A program made the translations under genes and the position numbers. A DNA stretch of 64,000 nucleotides from Papiliotrema nemorosa (lineage: Eukaryota > Basidiomycota > Tremellomycetes > Tremellales > Rhynchogastremaceae): positions 1 through 64,000 of the forward strand of contig JASKOT010000006.1 in assembly GCA_032158125.1 (NCBI GenBank), read 5' to 3'. The first letter of the stretch is position 1. Each line of letters starts with the position of its first letter. Shown piece by piece: positions 10,392 through 22,221 of the stretch. The notes beneath the pieces are model-generated. The model saw nothing but the letters and a program-made list of their open reading frames with translations, had not been told where the DNA came from and made no database searches.

Positions 10392-11770
10392 TCACCTCGC
10401 GGGACCCAAGTTGCCTTCGATCCATTCTCGAAGCAAGCCTGAGCGGTGAGTCTAACGCTGACTCGCACGACTTACTGTTGTGCTCCTCGACCTGCTCGAT
10501 GTGTGGAAAATGAGAACTGTTCTCGATCACGCGCACTGTGGGCAGAACTCCCGTCATACTCTTGATCAACGCAGGCTGACAGTCTTTTAGCCAATCTTGG
10601 GAACCGGACAAAACGAGAGTCGGCACATGAATCGACGGAAGCCGGTCAAAGAGGTCCTCCCCGGCCAACGCGCTACGATACATCAGACGTGCATCATGAC
10701 GTGGACTCACCCAGTCACCGTGAAATCGCTGCCAGTCAGCTCATCACGGAGGAGATGTACTGTACGCTACTTGCCTCGGACCGTATACTTGTATTGAGCC
10801 TTTGTCAAGCAACGCGAAAATCCGGATACTCACAGAACGCTTTAGTGGTCAGCTCGTACATACACAAGCTCTACTCACAATAGACCTCTGGGCGCGCTTT
10901 GAAAGCCTCATACGCGTCGTTCAGAAAGTCCGGCCAAGCCACCGTGCACACGTAATGATCGTAAAATTCCTAGCTGTCTCAGCACTAGCCAATGGGGCGA
11001 TTGAGCCTGACTTGGGATGCTTGCGCAAAATCCTCGCTCTCAAAGTCCCCTGATCGCGTCGCCTTTTGAATGACGTCTTGCGTACCTGAGGACAGTGAGG
11101 AGACGAGAGCGTCATTGACCCGTTGTAGCTCTGGAAACGAAGCGAAACCACTGGAGATGATAACGCCCTTGATGATGGGCGTAGCCATTGCCGCAAAATC
11201 TGCTGCAAGGTATGCACCTGTATGGTTACAGGTGGTTGCGAGGAACGCCACTCACCCATCGACTGACTAATTGGGAACGACTCAGCTTGACCGTGGACTC
11301 GGCGGTAATACTCACCCGTACAGAATGCCTGTTGATCAGGACAAACCGACGATGACAAGTCTTACAAGCTTGAACACCGAGGTGTTTCAATACGGCGAAA
11401 AACTCTTCCCGGAAGGACTTGAGATTCCAGACTAGCGCTCCCGTTTTTGCGTCTATATACTCGGATTGACCGCATCCCAACTGACTAGCTCTACTCAGCG
11501 GGTCGCCCAAAGGGTGACATACTCGTAGAAGATGATCGGCCGGTCGGGAAACGCCTGTACTAAATTTACCAGATACCCATGAGGTATTCCTATCCCATCA
11601 GAGGCCCTGTGTGATCACTACTTACCAGGACCGCCGTGGAGAACGACCAGTGGAAGAACGCCCTGATCTTGATCAAAGTCTCGCGCGTGATGTATCGAGT
11701 ACCAGGTCTTGAGACCGATATCTGGATAATCGTTGGGTGACCATTCCACAGAGCCTTCCCGAGGCGCCAT
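10392..11770 (-). CDS. Alpha/beta hydrolase, proline iminopeptidase type (S33)
   Basis: Starts at ATG 11770 (MAPREGSVEWSPND) and ends ALLREWIEGNLGPAR with a stop at 10392-10394. Motifs in order are LVVLHGGPG (oxyanion-hole HGGPG of S33 peptidases), a QLGCGQS segment, EFFAVLKHLGVQ, a nucleophile elbow SQSMGG after several small exons, VPTLVLSGSQDWL (acid region) and SSHFPHIE (catalytic histidine). This is the standard order for proline iminopeptidases and related peptide or ester hydrolases. The elbow is SQSMGG rather than the usual GQSWGG, so the first glycine is replaced by serine; this depends on my placing of small exons near 11220-11350. It is divergent from the permease at 12018 and shares a promoter carrying CGGAATGTCCG 73 bp upstream of this start. 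In context it may free an amino acid from a peptide, amide or ester taken up by the neighbouring transporters. Confidence 0.78.
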
Positions 11771-11837
11771 ATCGATGAATGCTATGCTCGTCGCAAAGAC
11801 GATCAAGAAGATTGTCGACAGTCTAGAAGGACTATAA

Positions 11838-11853
11838 CCAATCGGAATGTCCG
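11838..11853. promoter_or_regulatory. Zn2Cys6-type site CGGAATGTCCG in divergent promoter
   Basis: CCAATCGGAATGTCCG, with the inverted triplets CGG and CCG five bases apart (core 11843-11853). It lies between the divergent hydrolase (start 11770) and permease (start 12018). The same 16 bases recur at 20034-20049 in another divergent promoter, and in both cases the site ends 165 bp before the plus-strand transporter ATG. Confidence 0.65.
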
Positions 11854-12017
11854 ATCCCACGCCGAGAGATCTAGATCTATCTTTGGGACTTTCAAAATGA
11901 GACCTCCACAACAGAGCGGAATCGCCGAATCCCGTTACTGGTATTGCCGCTTCAGCAACCTATAACATCAAGCATGCATCGCACCTCATGTAGGCGCCAA
12001 GTGATTCCCTGAGTACA

Positions 12018-14284
12018 ATGGAAAAACCTAACGAGAAAGATTCAGCCGATACCCGAGCTCAAGATGTAGAAACCAAGGTTGACGGTGTGGTGGCCGAGGT
12101 GGTTGCCGGCCAGATGCACAGGGTGAGTCTTTCCCACAAGAATGTCTTCCCTAAATTGCTAGAATCGAGGGAGCATTGAAATGCAAGGAATGTTGTTGTC
12201 GCGTGCGTGCTGCCGCCATCCCCAGACAGTGCTTTGATGGCTTATTTGCAGTCTTTGCAGTCCCTTATGTTCTCGCTTCGAGTACTTATACGGGTCAGTC
12301 ATGGGCCGCGATAGACAACAGATCGAGCTGACCGATGTAGCCATGGTAGGAGGCGGCCCAGGTAGGTTGCACTGATCAATCTGACCCCTTCTTACCTTCA
12401 GCCGTGTACTTCTGGGGCTTCATCTTGGTGTCCATCTTGGAGGAATGTATCGCCTTATCTATGGGCGAGATTGCGAGCCGATCTCCCACTTCGGGGTGAG
12501 GTCTTTTCGCAGCAGTTCGACGTTTGCTGAAACCTCTAGTGGACCATACGTATGGAGTTATGCATTGGCCCCATACCATTTCAAGAAACCTTTGAGCTAT
12601 GTCACGGGATGGGTGGTGTGTGTTTGCTTACATCACGAGCGCTTCAAACTGAATCTCACAGTACATGTTCTCGCTCTGGACTTTGTAAATCCACCAACGC
12701 CCACGTGAAACTCACGAGCAGAACGCTGAGCATTCACTACGGAACGGTGCTAGCCATCGTAGGTGTAGTAAACATTTATAATCCGGATTGTGAGTATCCC
12801 AAGTCTCGTTTTAGCAATGTCTGAACGCATGAAGACCCCGGTGTGGCCTGGCACAAATTTTTGGCGTGTATAGCTCTATACTTGATCACAACCATCATCA
12901 CATGGAGAGGTCATCGGTTCATGCCCAAAGTAGACGTAAGTTCTTGCAAGACCATCTAGTGACAGCCAGATTGTCAACGCCGCATGGACGGGGCTCGGGG
13001 TGATTATCATTACCATCACCTTGCTCACAACGCACAAGCTGGGATTTCGAAGTGCGAGATACGCCTTTACCCAATACGATTATAGCTACTCGGGCTGGGG
13101 ACCAGGATTCACCTTTTTCATTGGTCTACTTCCCGCGGCATATGTGAGGGGTTTACGGTTGCGGAGGTGCTTATGGGACAGATGATGTGCGCGACACCCA
13201 TGATCGCTGCAATGTCGGACGAGGTCGCCGATCCAGCACTCCACGTAACTGCAGTCTTGGGAAAGACGCTGACGTGCGCAGATCCCGAAAGCCATGGCGT
13301 ATGGGATACCCACAGCAACTGTCACCTCCCTCATCATGATACTGGGGCTCCTATTTACCCTGCCTCCTGTCGAGACCATCCTCGCCGCCCGTCTGTCCTT
13401 TGCTCGGACAATGAAATGTCTTGCTGATGTCGCAGCGGGATACTATCCCCTTCCGACCATCTTTCAAGGTGTGACCGGAAGCGACGTCGCAGCTACCGTG
13501 AGTCTCAAATCTGCATGGTTGAGTCTCGTTGATGTCAGTTGCTAATGGTCCTCGTCGTCTTTAGCGGCTTGATGTGCGCGTAAGTACCCTCGGACCGTAC
13601 ACATCCGAGTCGTGACAGTACAGTATCGCTTGTCAATTCGTGTCTTCGAGGACGACTTGGGCTTGTGAGTACAAAGTACACGATGCATTCCGTCTGACTC
13701 TTCAGTTTCGCGAGACCGAGCAGTTCCCTTCAGCCACCTGATGACAAGATTGGATGGCAGGTTCCAACCTACGATGTCCCTCGTCACCCAGAGTAAGCCT
13801 CTACCAGTAGTTGTGCAAGGCGTTAACGGCAGCACTGATTCAAATCGTCATCCTCTGCATCTCGCTGGGATCGTCGACCGCTTTCAATGCGTTTATTAAT
13901 GTTGGCATCATCTCGGTTAATGTATCTTACGGGATACCCATTGCCATCAGCATGTGCTGCCGTCGAAAACAAATCAGCACTGCCCCATTCTACTTGGGAA
14001 GCTGGGGATGGCTGGCAAACGCATTGGCACTTGTTTGGATAACGTTCTCCTTGGTTCTCTTCTGCATGGCAAGTCTCTCTAATAAACGCGCACAGCTGAG
14101 ACAACAGCCAATCGCTTTACCCGTTGCAGCAAATACCTTCAACTATGCTAGTGTGTTGTTTGTCGGGATTGGTGAGCTGCCCTGTGGCAGACCAGCAGAT
14201 GCTGACGGACAAGCTTTGTTGTCTGGACTCTGGTATGCTGTGTTAGTCGAGACCACTTTCAGAGTCTGCTTGCGGGCTGACTAG
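12018..14284 (+). CDS. Amino acid / GABA / choline-type permease (APC superfamily)
   Basis: The start is chosen at ATG 12018 (MEKPNEKDSADTRAQD), a polar N-terminus. Exons then give VGGGPAVYFWGFILVSI, ALSMGEIASRSPTSG, YVWSYALAPYHFKKPLSYVTGW and, near the end, STAFNAFINVGIISVNVSYGIPI, FYLGSWGWLANALALVW and ANTFNYASVLFVG. These are hallmark segments of the fungal GABA/choline/amino-acid permease family (UGA4, HNM1, BAT1-like), 12-TM plasma membrane or vacuolar transporters. An in-frame 42 bp intron after FVGI restores the last membrane helix before the stop at 14284. Several introns in the middle (12700-13800) are not resolved, and the region reads less cleanly than the ends. It is divergent from the hydrolase and shares the CGGAATGTCCG promoter, so it probably imports the substrate of this cluster or a product of it. 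Confidence 0.75.
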
Positions 14285-14601
14285 TAGTCGAGCGAGAAAG
14301 ACGTTTAGCGAGCCACTTGATGAGTGATCTACCCTGTAGTATCGTTCAATATGTGACAATGCCGTTGTAGAACATGACTCGGTGTAGCGTGGGAGTAGAC
14401 CAGCGTCGAGAGGTGGAATATACTCGAAAACTCGTGTGCCGGACCGGTTTTGTGATGCATTTCGTGCCTCGTGTGGAGGCGTCCTGGCTTGGGATGCTTG
14501 TCTGCCGACCGGAGAAAGCCCTTCCCCGTGCGCCAACTTGTGGGTCGAAAGGAGGACGAGGTGCTCCTCGACGCTCACAGCCCACTTTGCAACGAAACCC
14601 T

Positions 14602-14612
14602 CGGTTTCTCCG
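14602..14612. promoter_or_regulatory. Possible CGG-N5-CCG site upstream of the regulator
   Basis: CGGTTTCTCCG has the same half-site spacing as the cluster motif, 50 bp before the presumed regulator ATG, but its five central bases differ from AATGT. It could allow autoregulation. A triplet pair at this spacing is expected by chance every few kilobases, so support is weak. Confidence 0.2.
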
Positions 14613-14661
14613 CCACACCGGGTCAAACGACATTGCTACAGTATCTACCCTTTCACTCCTC

Positions 14662-17600
14662 ATGTCATCCTTTCATGCCGATCTGCCTGCTGCATCGTCA
14701 TCCAGACTTCCGGCACCCGACAATGATGCACCGACTAGGACGCGCTTTCTACGAGCATGCGATCGATGTCGGTAAGCTGGAAGATGTAGCGCGTTGACTG
14801 ACTTTTTCAGACGTCGCAAGGTCAAGGTCCGTCAGACAAGCTGTCCCCCACATCAGCTACCCACGCTGACGCTGTCAGTGTGACACAAACCTGCCATGCT
14901 CTCGATGCAAGAATGGAAAGCATGAATGTACATTCCTCAATCCAGACACTGGGAGATTCGTTTCCCACGAGCCGGCGGTGTCACCCAGATCCGTAAGCTC
15001 ATCCCAATATTCACGTTTCCAGCGCTCACACTGCAGTCATCCACCCCTCAAGAGGCGCAGGGTCTAGAGCGCAAGAGAAAGTCGGGTATCGGAGAAGTAC
15101 AGCGCGAGGATGCATTTATCAGCGACGTCTCCACCCCTCACAACGCTTATCTGGATCCGCGCGATACATACCATGTCTTCACGGCTCGTGATGGACTTCC
15201 CCGTCTCGCAGGATCGACGACCGGGCTTCCCTTATTGTGTGTTCAGGTCACAACAGCTGGCTAAAAGCGCAGAGACGTCACTCGGAAACAGCTCAAGACG
15301 CAAAAGATCTCGACAAGTGCCCGGGATGACGAGACCCAGTGGAATTGGCTGGTGTCTTTGGTGGACGACGGGGATGAGGATGGCTCTCAAGACCGCGGTC
15401 AAGGGTCAGAAAGGGTTCTCCAAGGAGGTTCTGCAGGGACTATGCGTGATTCGGGGTCTGGAGATGACACAGATGTGGAGTACTTTCCGGACCGTGTCAT
15501 CACGCCTACGGCACCTGCCAATGATCTATTCAGTGAGGTGACGGACATTAGTGAGTATCTCTTGGAGATCTGTCATTAAAGTATGCAGTTCCGCTCGACC
15601 TACAGGCGTCTCTGTGTACCATTTTCGTCAGTCTCACGTTGTGAATCGTATTGACGAGCAGTTTCAAACGATCCATCCAATCTGGCCCATCCTGCATCAG
15701 ACTCGGTTCCTATCGGTACGCCTTTGCCTGGGAGGTTTTGACTACTGATGCTCAGGAAATCGTCCAATGGCGAGACCCATCCATCACTGCCTTACTGGTG
15801 GTTGTCTGTATGTTGGCGTCGCGTTATTCAAAAGACCCCCGAGTGGGCACAGGTCAAGGTATGTCTTGGCAATTCACGGCTGATCCGCAGACGGCGACGG
15901 TAGCGCAAGTGTACGCTACCTCGACCTTTTTAGACGCCTGCGTCTGCGAGCGACGGATCATGACGACGTGTGTTATTCGACTCAAAGCATGTTCTTCCTG
16001 TCACTGTTCCATTGCGTTGACCACACCCCTCATCCGTTGGGTCAAGTCGCCTTTGCGGAGGCGGTCGCCAAGGGGCTGGATGCTGGACTGCACAGGCAAG
16101 TGTCAGAGTCGTCAGCGTTGACCTTTAGGACTCTATCGAGCTACAATTGCAACGATCAAGTCGAAAATGAGATCCGCGTCGTAGGTCAGTTTCGGATCCC
16201 GAGCTTACCCGTAGCGCACAGCCTGGGCCTGCTATTGCCTTGACAAACAACTCGCGACTATTTGCGGCCATGCGGCAATGCTCAACCTCTGGAACTATGA
16301 CATTCGACTTCCAGCACCTTTCCCCGAAGAGTCCAATGCAGAGGGAACGATGGCTTGGGAGCGCGAACACGACCGTCGCCATGTAGAATCCTTTGTCCGC
16401 CTCATCTACGGCTCTGGGGTGCTTGAAAAGGCTTTCAACGCTTGTCACCATAGACCATTTTTCGAAAATGCACCATTCCTGACCCGCCTTAGTCGCAAAA
16501 TTCTTTTCATCCCAGAAGTTTCCGACGAGCTGGCGTTGGGTGATGCGGAATCTGCGCTCGAGGAATGGGCCGAGTGAGTCTTCACAATCTTCAGAATGAT
16601 TGACTATAGGGACATGCCGCAGAGTATGCGGGGGCCTCCTGAACGTCGTCGTCGCGATCCAGAGTACAGCTTGTCATCCGAAAACGTCTTGGCGCTCAAG
16701 ATCATGACGACGATGATACTTGCCAGCCGTAGACTGCAGCTCGCGACGGCAGTCAACTCGCATCATCTTCATACAAAAGAGCACCGCGACAAACTACGTA
16801 CAAACTTGCTTGGGGCCGCAAGGGGGATGATACTGTTGCACGTTCATATGGGCGCAACAGGGCTACTCGCTCAGTGTAGTACATGTGAGTTTACATGGAG
16901 ATGATGGTCTGACCCCAGTCGCAGCTTACTACATTTTGCTGTCGGGACGCTTGACTATTGCGTGTCACTTGTCGGCGAAGGCTGATGACGACACCTCACT
17001 GTTGTCAAAAACACAGGCGACTATCCGAGCATGCAGTCTGCTACTCTGGCGCGTCGCATGGGGTTTGCCAATAGCGCAGGGGGCTGCCGAGGTCTTTGAC
17101 GAGACTTGTCGGGGTATGTCTGGCACTTTTGAATCGACGTCAAACTGATCAAAGTATGCGAAATTTCCCTGCCCCCGCAGCGGGTCCATCAGTCTTCCCT
17201 GTCGCCGCAGATATGGTATAGGCCACTGAGTCGCATCAACAAGGCGTCTGGCAAAGCGCTCGACAACGCACCCAACGTCTCCTTCTCGCCATGGGCATTA
17301 ATGCCTTCACCAACACATAAACCTCAAGATCAGCGGTTTTCCGACGCGCCCTTCCCACTCGACCTATCACAACATACCAACCTCGTCTCGCCGACTCTGG
17401 AAAGCCTCGATGCAGAGTTCCGGCCGCCTGATAGCGCTGCATTGGAGCCATCCTTTGCGAGCTATGTCAGGTCGGCCAATCTCAGCGGTCGCGCATCTTC
17501 AGATGACCCAGTGTCATCGTGGGTGCAATCCACGGGGATACCTGAAGGATCTAATTCTAGTATGCTCGATGGGTCTGCTCAGGTGAATGCAGAGGGGACT

Positions 17601-17678
17601 GGTGACGGAAATGGCTCAACTGTGGATTTTGCATGGTGGTTACAACAAGTATCCGGCGATGTCCCCTCGTGGGTGTAA
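14662..17678 (+). CDS. Zn2Cys6 fungal transcription factor, probable cluster regulator
   Basis: From ATG 14662 the protein reads MSSFHADLPAASS, then a zinc cluster split by two introns: RACDRCRRRKVK joined to CDTNLPCSRCKNGKHEC, giving the complete C-x2-C-x6-C-x5-C-x2-C-x7-C pattern. A middle homology region follows (QFQTIHPIWPILHQTRF, ALLVVVCMLASRYSKDP, FFLSLFHCVDHTPH, CGHAAMLNLWNYDIRLP), typical of the fungal-specific transcription factor domain. The C-terminus is acidic and serine-rich and ends GDVPSWV. Around 8 to 10 exons are needed. It lies in the middle of the hydrolase-to-oxidase block, and the three divergent promoters around it carry one inverted CGG/CCG motif, the class of site bound by dimers of this family. 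I infer it is the pathway-specific activator. There are no frame breaks in the parts I could join. Confidence 0.85.
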
Positions 17679-17773
17679 GTGGACGAGTGAATGCACATCA
17701 CTTGACTCTACACTCTGAGATCGTCCTAGTCGACATATAACACGTGTTGCTGCGCATCAGCCATACCCCCGTA

Positions 17774-19842
17774 TTATTGGCCTACTCTGTGTGCGCTTCG
17801 CATCACATCGTGCGTAAAGTCTTTGGGAAGAGCAGGCGACACATCGCCGTTCCCGAGCCAGCTCATGCTGTGCTCCAGATCATCCTCCCGCTCCCAGTCG
17901 TAATCTTCCCATCTCGGGTTCTTGAGCGATTCAAAGCAGTGCAACCCAGATCCAGGCCATATGGAGCGGATGGTGGCTTCCCCAGATGCACCGTTTTTAT
18001 ACCAAGACTTGCAGTTTGTCGTGTACACTGTACGCTTGTGATAATCATCGGTGAACTTCAAAAAGTCTCGCACAGCTCGCTCTTTCACGACGACCGACTT
18101 ATACCCCTCGGTCTGGCATTTTCGTATGGTTTGGACCGCGTAGGAAACCTGTCGTTCGAGGATTACCAGCACTGAGCCCGAACCCACTGCTGCCTGCGTC
18201 ACCAAAAGGTTGAAGCTGGACGTAAGCTGAGCTCAATGTTACCACCCACAAGTTGGGCAGCTCGGAGCATGTGATCCCCAGGTACGATCGACTTTCCTTC
18301 GCCCAGCAGTCTTGTATATTGACGCCGTCGATTCCATAGATTGGGAATCCGGGAATAAGCCTCACATCGAAGCCTGTTGCGCAAATGATCATGTCCAACT
18401 CGTATGAACGGCCATCCTGAGTGATAATGCCATTCTCGACAAATCGCTCGAGCGGAGAAGTGACCAGCTCGACATTGTCTTGACAGAGGGATTCCAGGTA
18501 ACCTAGATGATCAGAACATTGCTGACAGGGCTGTACCAACCTGGTCCAGGGGTCACTCGTTTGCAACCAACGGGAAAGTCAGGCGTGAGAACGGTCGCAA
18601 TCTCGGGCCTCGTCGTGACTTTGCTTGCCATCATGTCGGTCAGTTTCGTCCTGAAGATGTCTTGTAACGGATGCCCTCGGAGTGTGAGCTCGTGAGTCGA
18701 GGCAAGATCCGCTTCGATCTCTTTTCTGAAAGCACGATACACCGCGGGATCTTTGAATGCTGCTCGCTGCTCGTCTGTAAAGATGTCTGTGATGTCAGTA
18801 TTGAAGCACAATGGTTGCTCACGATTCCGGCCATCTGTCGAGTCTGGCTTGAGTTTGTTCAACACTTTTGACCCATATCCGGATGACAGCCACACTGTAG
18901 ATTGAGTCCACCGTCAACGTATAGACCTACTCTTGGTGCGTCCAAAATTTAGAACCTGTTTAGCCTTCGGTTGAAGGGCAGGCACAATCTGCACAGCGGA
19001 TGAGCCATTCCCGATGACTCCAACCCTAGTATCCAACCAACGGAAATCGGGGTCTTGCTCTTCTTTCGTCCAATCCCAAGTTCCAGAATGATGCAGCTTG
19101 CCCTTGTATCTTTCGATACCTAGGATCAGCGTGGGGTGCTAATTTTGGATGTACCTGGCACTCGCGGAAGGACGGGTTTGGACAGCAATCCTGTCGCGTA
19201 AAAGACGAAATCGACATGATCTTCCAGTACAATGTTGTTGACCAGGTCCTTGACTGCTAGTCGCCAATTCCCATTTTTCGGCTTCCAAGTAGCAGATTGT
19301 ATCTCATGCGAGAGCTGCTCATCAGCGCTCACGCAGTTTATATTTTACGCACTTTGATGTATGCGCCAAGCCTATAAGTCTTCACCACCCGTCGAAGGTA
19401 TTCATGAATCTCTCGGCCAGGTGCGTAGTAGGCGGACCACTGCGTGTTCTCGCAGAAGGAGTACTGATATGAATGTGAAGGGACATCGCAAGCGACTCCT
19501 GCGTATCGGTTCTGATGCCCTGATGGTTCAGTCCGCGGCTGACCACCCAGTATATGACTCACAGACCCCGCCCACGTCGTCTGCCTTGTCATATACGATC
19601 AACTCCACATTCTCTAGATTTTCCAGGACATTGATCGCAGCACAGATGCCTGAGAACCCAGCGCCAATGACGCCGATTCGGATCTTGCGCTCGTTTAAAA
19701 TGTGCTGTTCGTACAGGGGAGGAGCCCAGGAGAAGTCGAGATGATCACTGATGATGAGTTCGCGTCTCGACACAGTTCACGAAACACACGGCTTGGGATA
19801 CCCATTGGCAATGGAAGCAGAAAGCGCCTCGGTGACGGACAT
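17774..19842 (-). CDS. Flavin monooxygenase, type I Baeyer-Villiger class
   Basis: The FAD-binding Rossmann motif GVIGAGFSGICAAINVLE is followed by VYDKADDVGG. The fingerprint region reads YKGKLHHSGTW, which fits the type I Baeyer-Villiger pattern F-x-G-x3-H-x3-W except that the first position is tyrosine. The NADPH Rossmann motif follows (GVIGNGSSAVQIVPAL), then QVLNFGRTK and a late CATGFDV (ATG-type motif). The C-terminus SWYKNGASGEATIRSIWPGSGLHC is typical of cyclohexanone- or phenylacetone-monooxygenase-like proteins. The stop is at 17774; the start is inferred at ATG 19842 (MSVTEALSAS, followed by an intron), since no ATG opens the FAD exon itself. Such enzymes insert one oxygen next to a ketone, or oxidise N or S atoms, using NADPH and O2. 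It is divergent from the amino acid transporter at 20214 with a CGGAATGTCCG site between them. Its ester product could be a substrate for the cluster hydrolase, which is speculation. Confidence 0.85.
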
Positions 19843-20033
19843 GATTTCCAAGCAGGAGTGAGGGAGGTTTGTGACAAGTCACCAAGGTCATTCTGTATCC
19901 AAGTGCCCAATGACCCTTCATATCTGTCTATCTGCGTTCCCGTGCATGCGGCGGGGCAACATTCCGAGGTCGGCAGCGGACCGTCCTGCATTTGGCGGCA
20001 ACCTTGTCGCTGTGCTGAATGATAGCGCGCCGC

Positions 20034-20049
20034 CCAATCGGAATGTCCG
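20034..20049. promoter_or_regulatory. Zn2Cys6-type site CGGAATGTCCG in divergent promoter
   Basis: CCAATCGGAATGTCCG, identical over 16 bases to 11838-11853 (core 20039-20049). It lies between the divergent monooxygenase (inferred start 19842) and the AAAP transporter (start 20214), again 165 bp before the transporter ATG. Confidence 0.65.
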
Positions 20050-20213
20050 CTGTGTCCAGATCTGTCCAATTCAAACCGGTCACAAGAACGATAACGACAT
20101 GTGAAGGGTTCGGATAATCCGCTCTCGCCGATCAACCAGGTTGTCATAATTGCGATATAAGGCAAAAGCTCGCTTCGTTGTCAATCTCCCAACCTTTCAA
20201 CCCGCAAGACACC

Positions 20214-21919
20214 ATGGACGAGACGAAACACAAGGATATTGACGGGATTTACCCTTTGACCGATTCGGTGCAAGTCCAAACGCTTAACGCAAGTGATCCT
20301 GAAGCACTCAAGCAACGGGATGGCCGCATCCATGACGAGGTCTTTGGTGAGCTGGGTGAGGGGAGAGTCAACTATCGAGGCGCAAGTCACCCTCTACCAG
20401 GGGAGAACATAGAGCTGATTACGACAGCTCACATTCTGGAGCGCTGTCGTCGTGATGGTCAAGACCAACATCGGTCTCGGTGTCCTCTCTATACCTTTCC
20501 TGTTTCAGGTCGTGGGACTCGTACCTGGCGTTATCATGTTCTTGGCAGTCGCCGCATTGATCACTTGTGAGTAGCCCCCCTCACATCTAAACGGACTTGA
20601 CTGATTCCTTAGGGTGCACATATCAGATCCAGGGATTCAAGCTCGCACATCCTGACATTTATGCCATTGACGATATCGGCTACATCTTTGGCGGTAAACT
20701 CGGACGAGAAGTCATTGCCGTCTCGATGGTCCTTTGTAGGTTCACAGAAGCAACGACGATTGACGTCTCAGTCTACGTTGCCTGCTCTGGCTCGGGGATC
20801 CTCGCGCTTTCGGTCGCGTTCAATGCCATGTCAACACATGGTACATGCACTGCGATTCTAGTGGCTGTGTCTGCCATACTAGTGTTCATTGGTTGCAGTG
20901 TCCGAACCCTTGCCCGCTTGAGCTGGCTCGGCTACGCTGGTGCCGTATCCATCGGAGCCGCTGGTGAGTCCGACAATGGGATTCAAAAACTGATACTGAT
21001 CAGTATTGACTTTGCTCATCGCCGTTGGCGTCAACAATCGACCTGCTCTTGCTCCCCAAGAAGGTCCCTTCGAAAAGATTGTACACGTGACAGCTCAGCC
21101 AACGTTTGCCGAGGCGGCGTCGGTGATTGGAGGTATCATGTTCACCCTTGCCGGTACTCCTGCCTTGTGAGTGATCAGACGCGATGACTGCATGACCATT
21201 CACCCATACTTTAGCTTCCCCATCATCTCAGAGATGAGAGATCCTCGGCAATATGGCAAGGCATTCTTCACCTGTCAGTCGATCATCATTTCGATCGATG
21301 TCATGGTCGGAATCGTCGTGTATTGGTACTGTGGACAATACGTCGCCAGTCCCGCGCCCGGGTCCGCAGGTGTCTTGATGAAAAAGGTCGTCTACGGTAT
21401 TGCCTTTCCTGGTATATTGTTCTCAAGTTTGATCTTCAACCATGTAAGCATGCTCTCACTATCTCAACAGAGGCCATACTAACAAAACAGTACGCTGCCA
21501 AGTACATCTATGTACGACTTCGGCGAAACGCGGAAGATCTGGCCGCAAATACCACAAAGAATTGGACAATCTGGCTGTCCTGTACTGCCGGGTGCACGTT
21601 GGTGTCCTATGTGCTCTGTTCCGGCGTTCCTATCTTTGGTCCTCTCTCGTCTCTCATTGGGTCACTTTTCGGCCCACTGGTATCGCTTATACCTTGTGGT
21701 CTTATGTGGCTGCACATGAACTGGCGCCGACGAAACGACGGAGGACTGTACATCAAGGCGCACATCGCCTTTGCGGTTCTGGTAGTCCTTCTGGGTTTCT
21801 TCATGTTAGTCTCTGGGACCTACGGGTCGATCGTGGACATTAAGACGGCTTTCGACGGTGGACACCTGTCCAAGCCTTGGTCTTGCGCAGACAACTCGAA
21901 CTCGGTCAAGAGTAGCTAA
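20214..21919 (+). CDS. Amino acid transporter, AAAP (AVT/aromatic) family
   Basis: The start at ATG 20214 gives a polar N-terminus (MDETKHKDIDGIYPLTD). After an intron the first helices read VVMVKTNIGLGVLSIPF and LVPGVIMFLAVAALITW, the signature opening of the AAAP family. Further helices include YIFGGKLGREVIAVSMVL, AGAVSIGA, GGIMFTLAGTPA with SFPIISEMRDPRQYGKAF, and a C-terminal series ending in VVLLGFFMLVSGTYGSIVDI. The protein ends NSNSVKSS before the stop at 21919. About six introns of 45-60 bp are needed. Its length and helix count (10-11) fit fungal amino acid permeases of the plasma membrane or vacuole. It shares a promoter with the monooxygenase and is a second transporter in the cluster, consistent with import of an amino-acid-like substrate. 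Confidence 0.82.
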
Positions 21920-22221
21920 AGGGAGAGGCGTACTCGAAGTGTGGAGAAAGGGGAAAGGTCAGAAAGTGCTGCGGGGAGACGTTTTCAGATTGTATAGAAG
22001 GGTCTTCAAGTAACGTTGCAAAAGTTCATCTTGTCGGAAAATATAGGTCGAATGCTATACAGTACATGCAGCTCGGAATGGACTTAGACAGCGATCTCGA
22101 AGGGGGAGCCATTGTCGACTTGTGCGTACATTTCGGCCTTGAAATGTCAAGCAATTGCTCTCGAATGGGCGTGATCATCGACGCAAGGAGAGACGATACA
22201 TGCAAGGTAAGTTAGCTAGAT
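21920..22221. other. Convergent 3' region
   Basis: A 302 bp gap between the 3' ends of the AAAP transporter and the cupin gene. It should hold both polyadenylation regions. No recognisable gene or repeat was seen. Confidence 0.4.
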
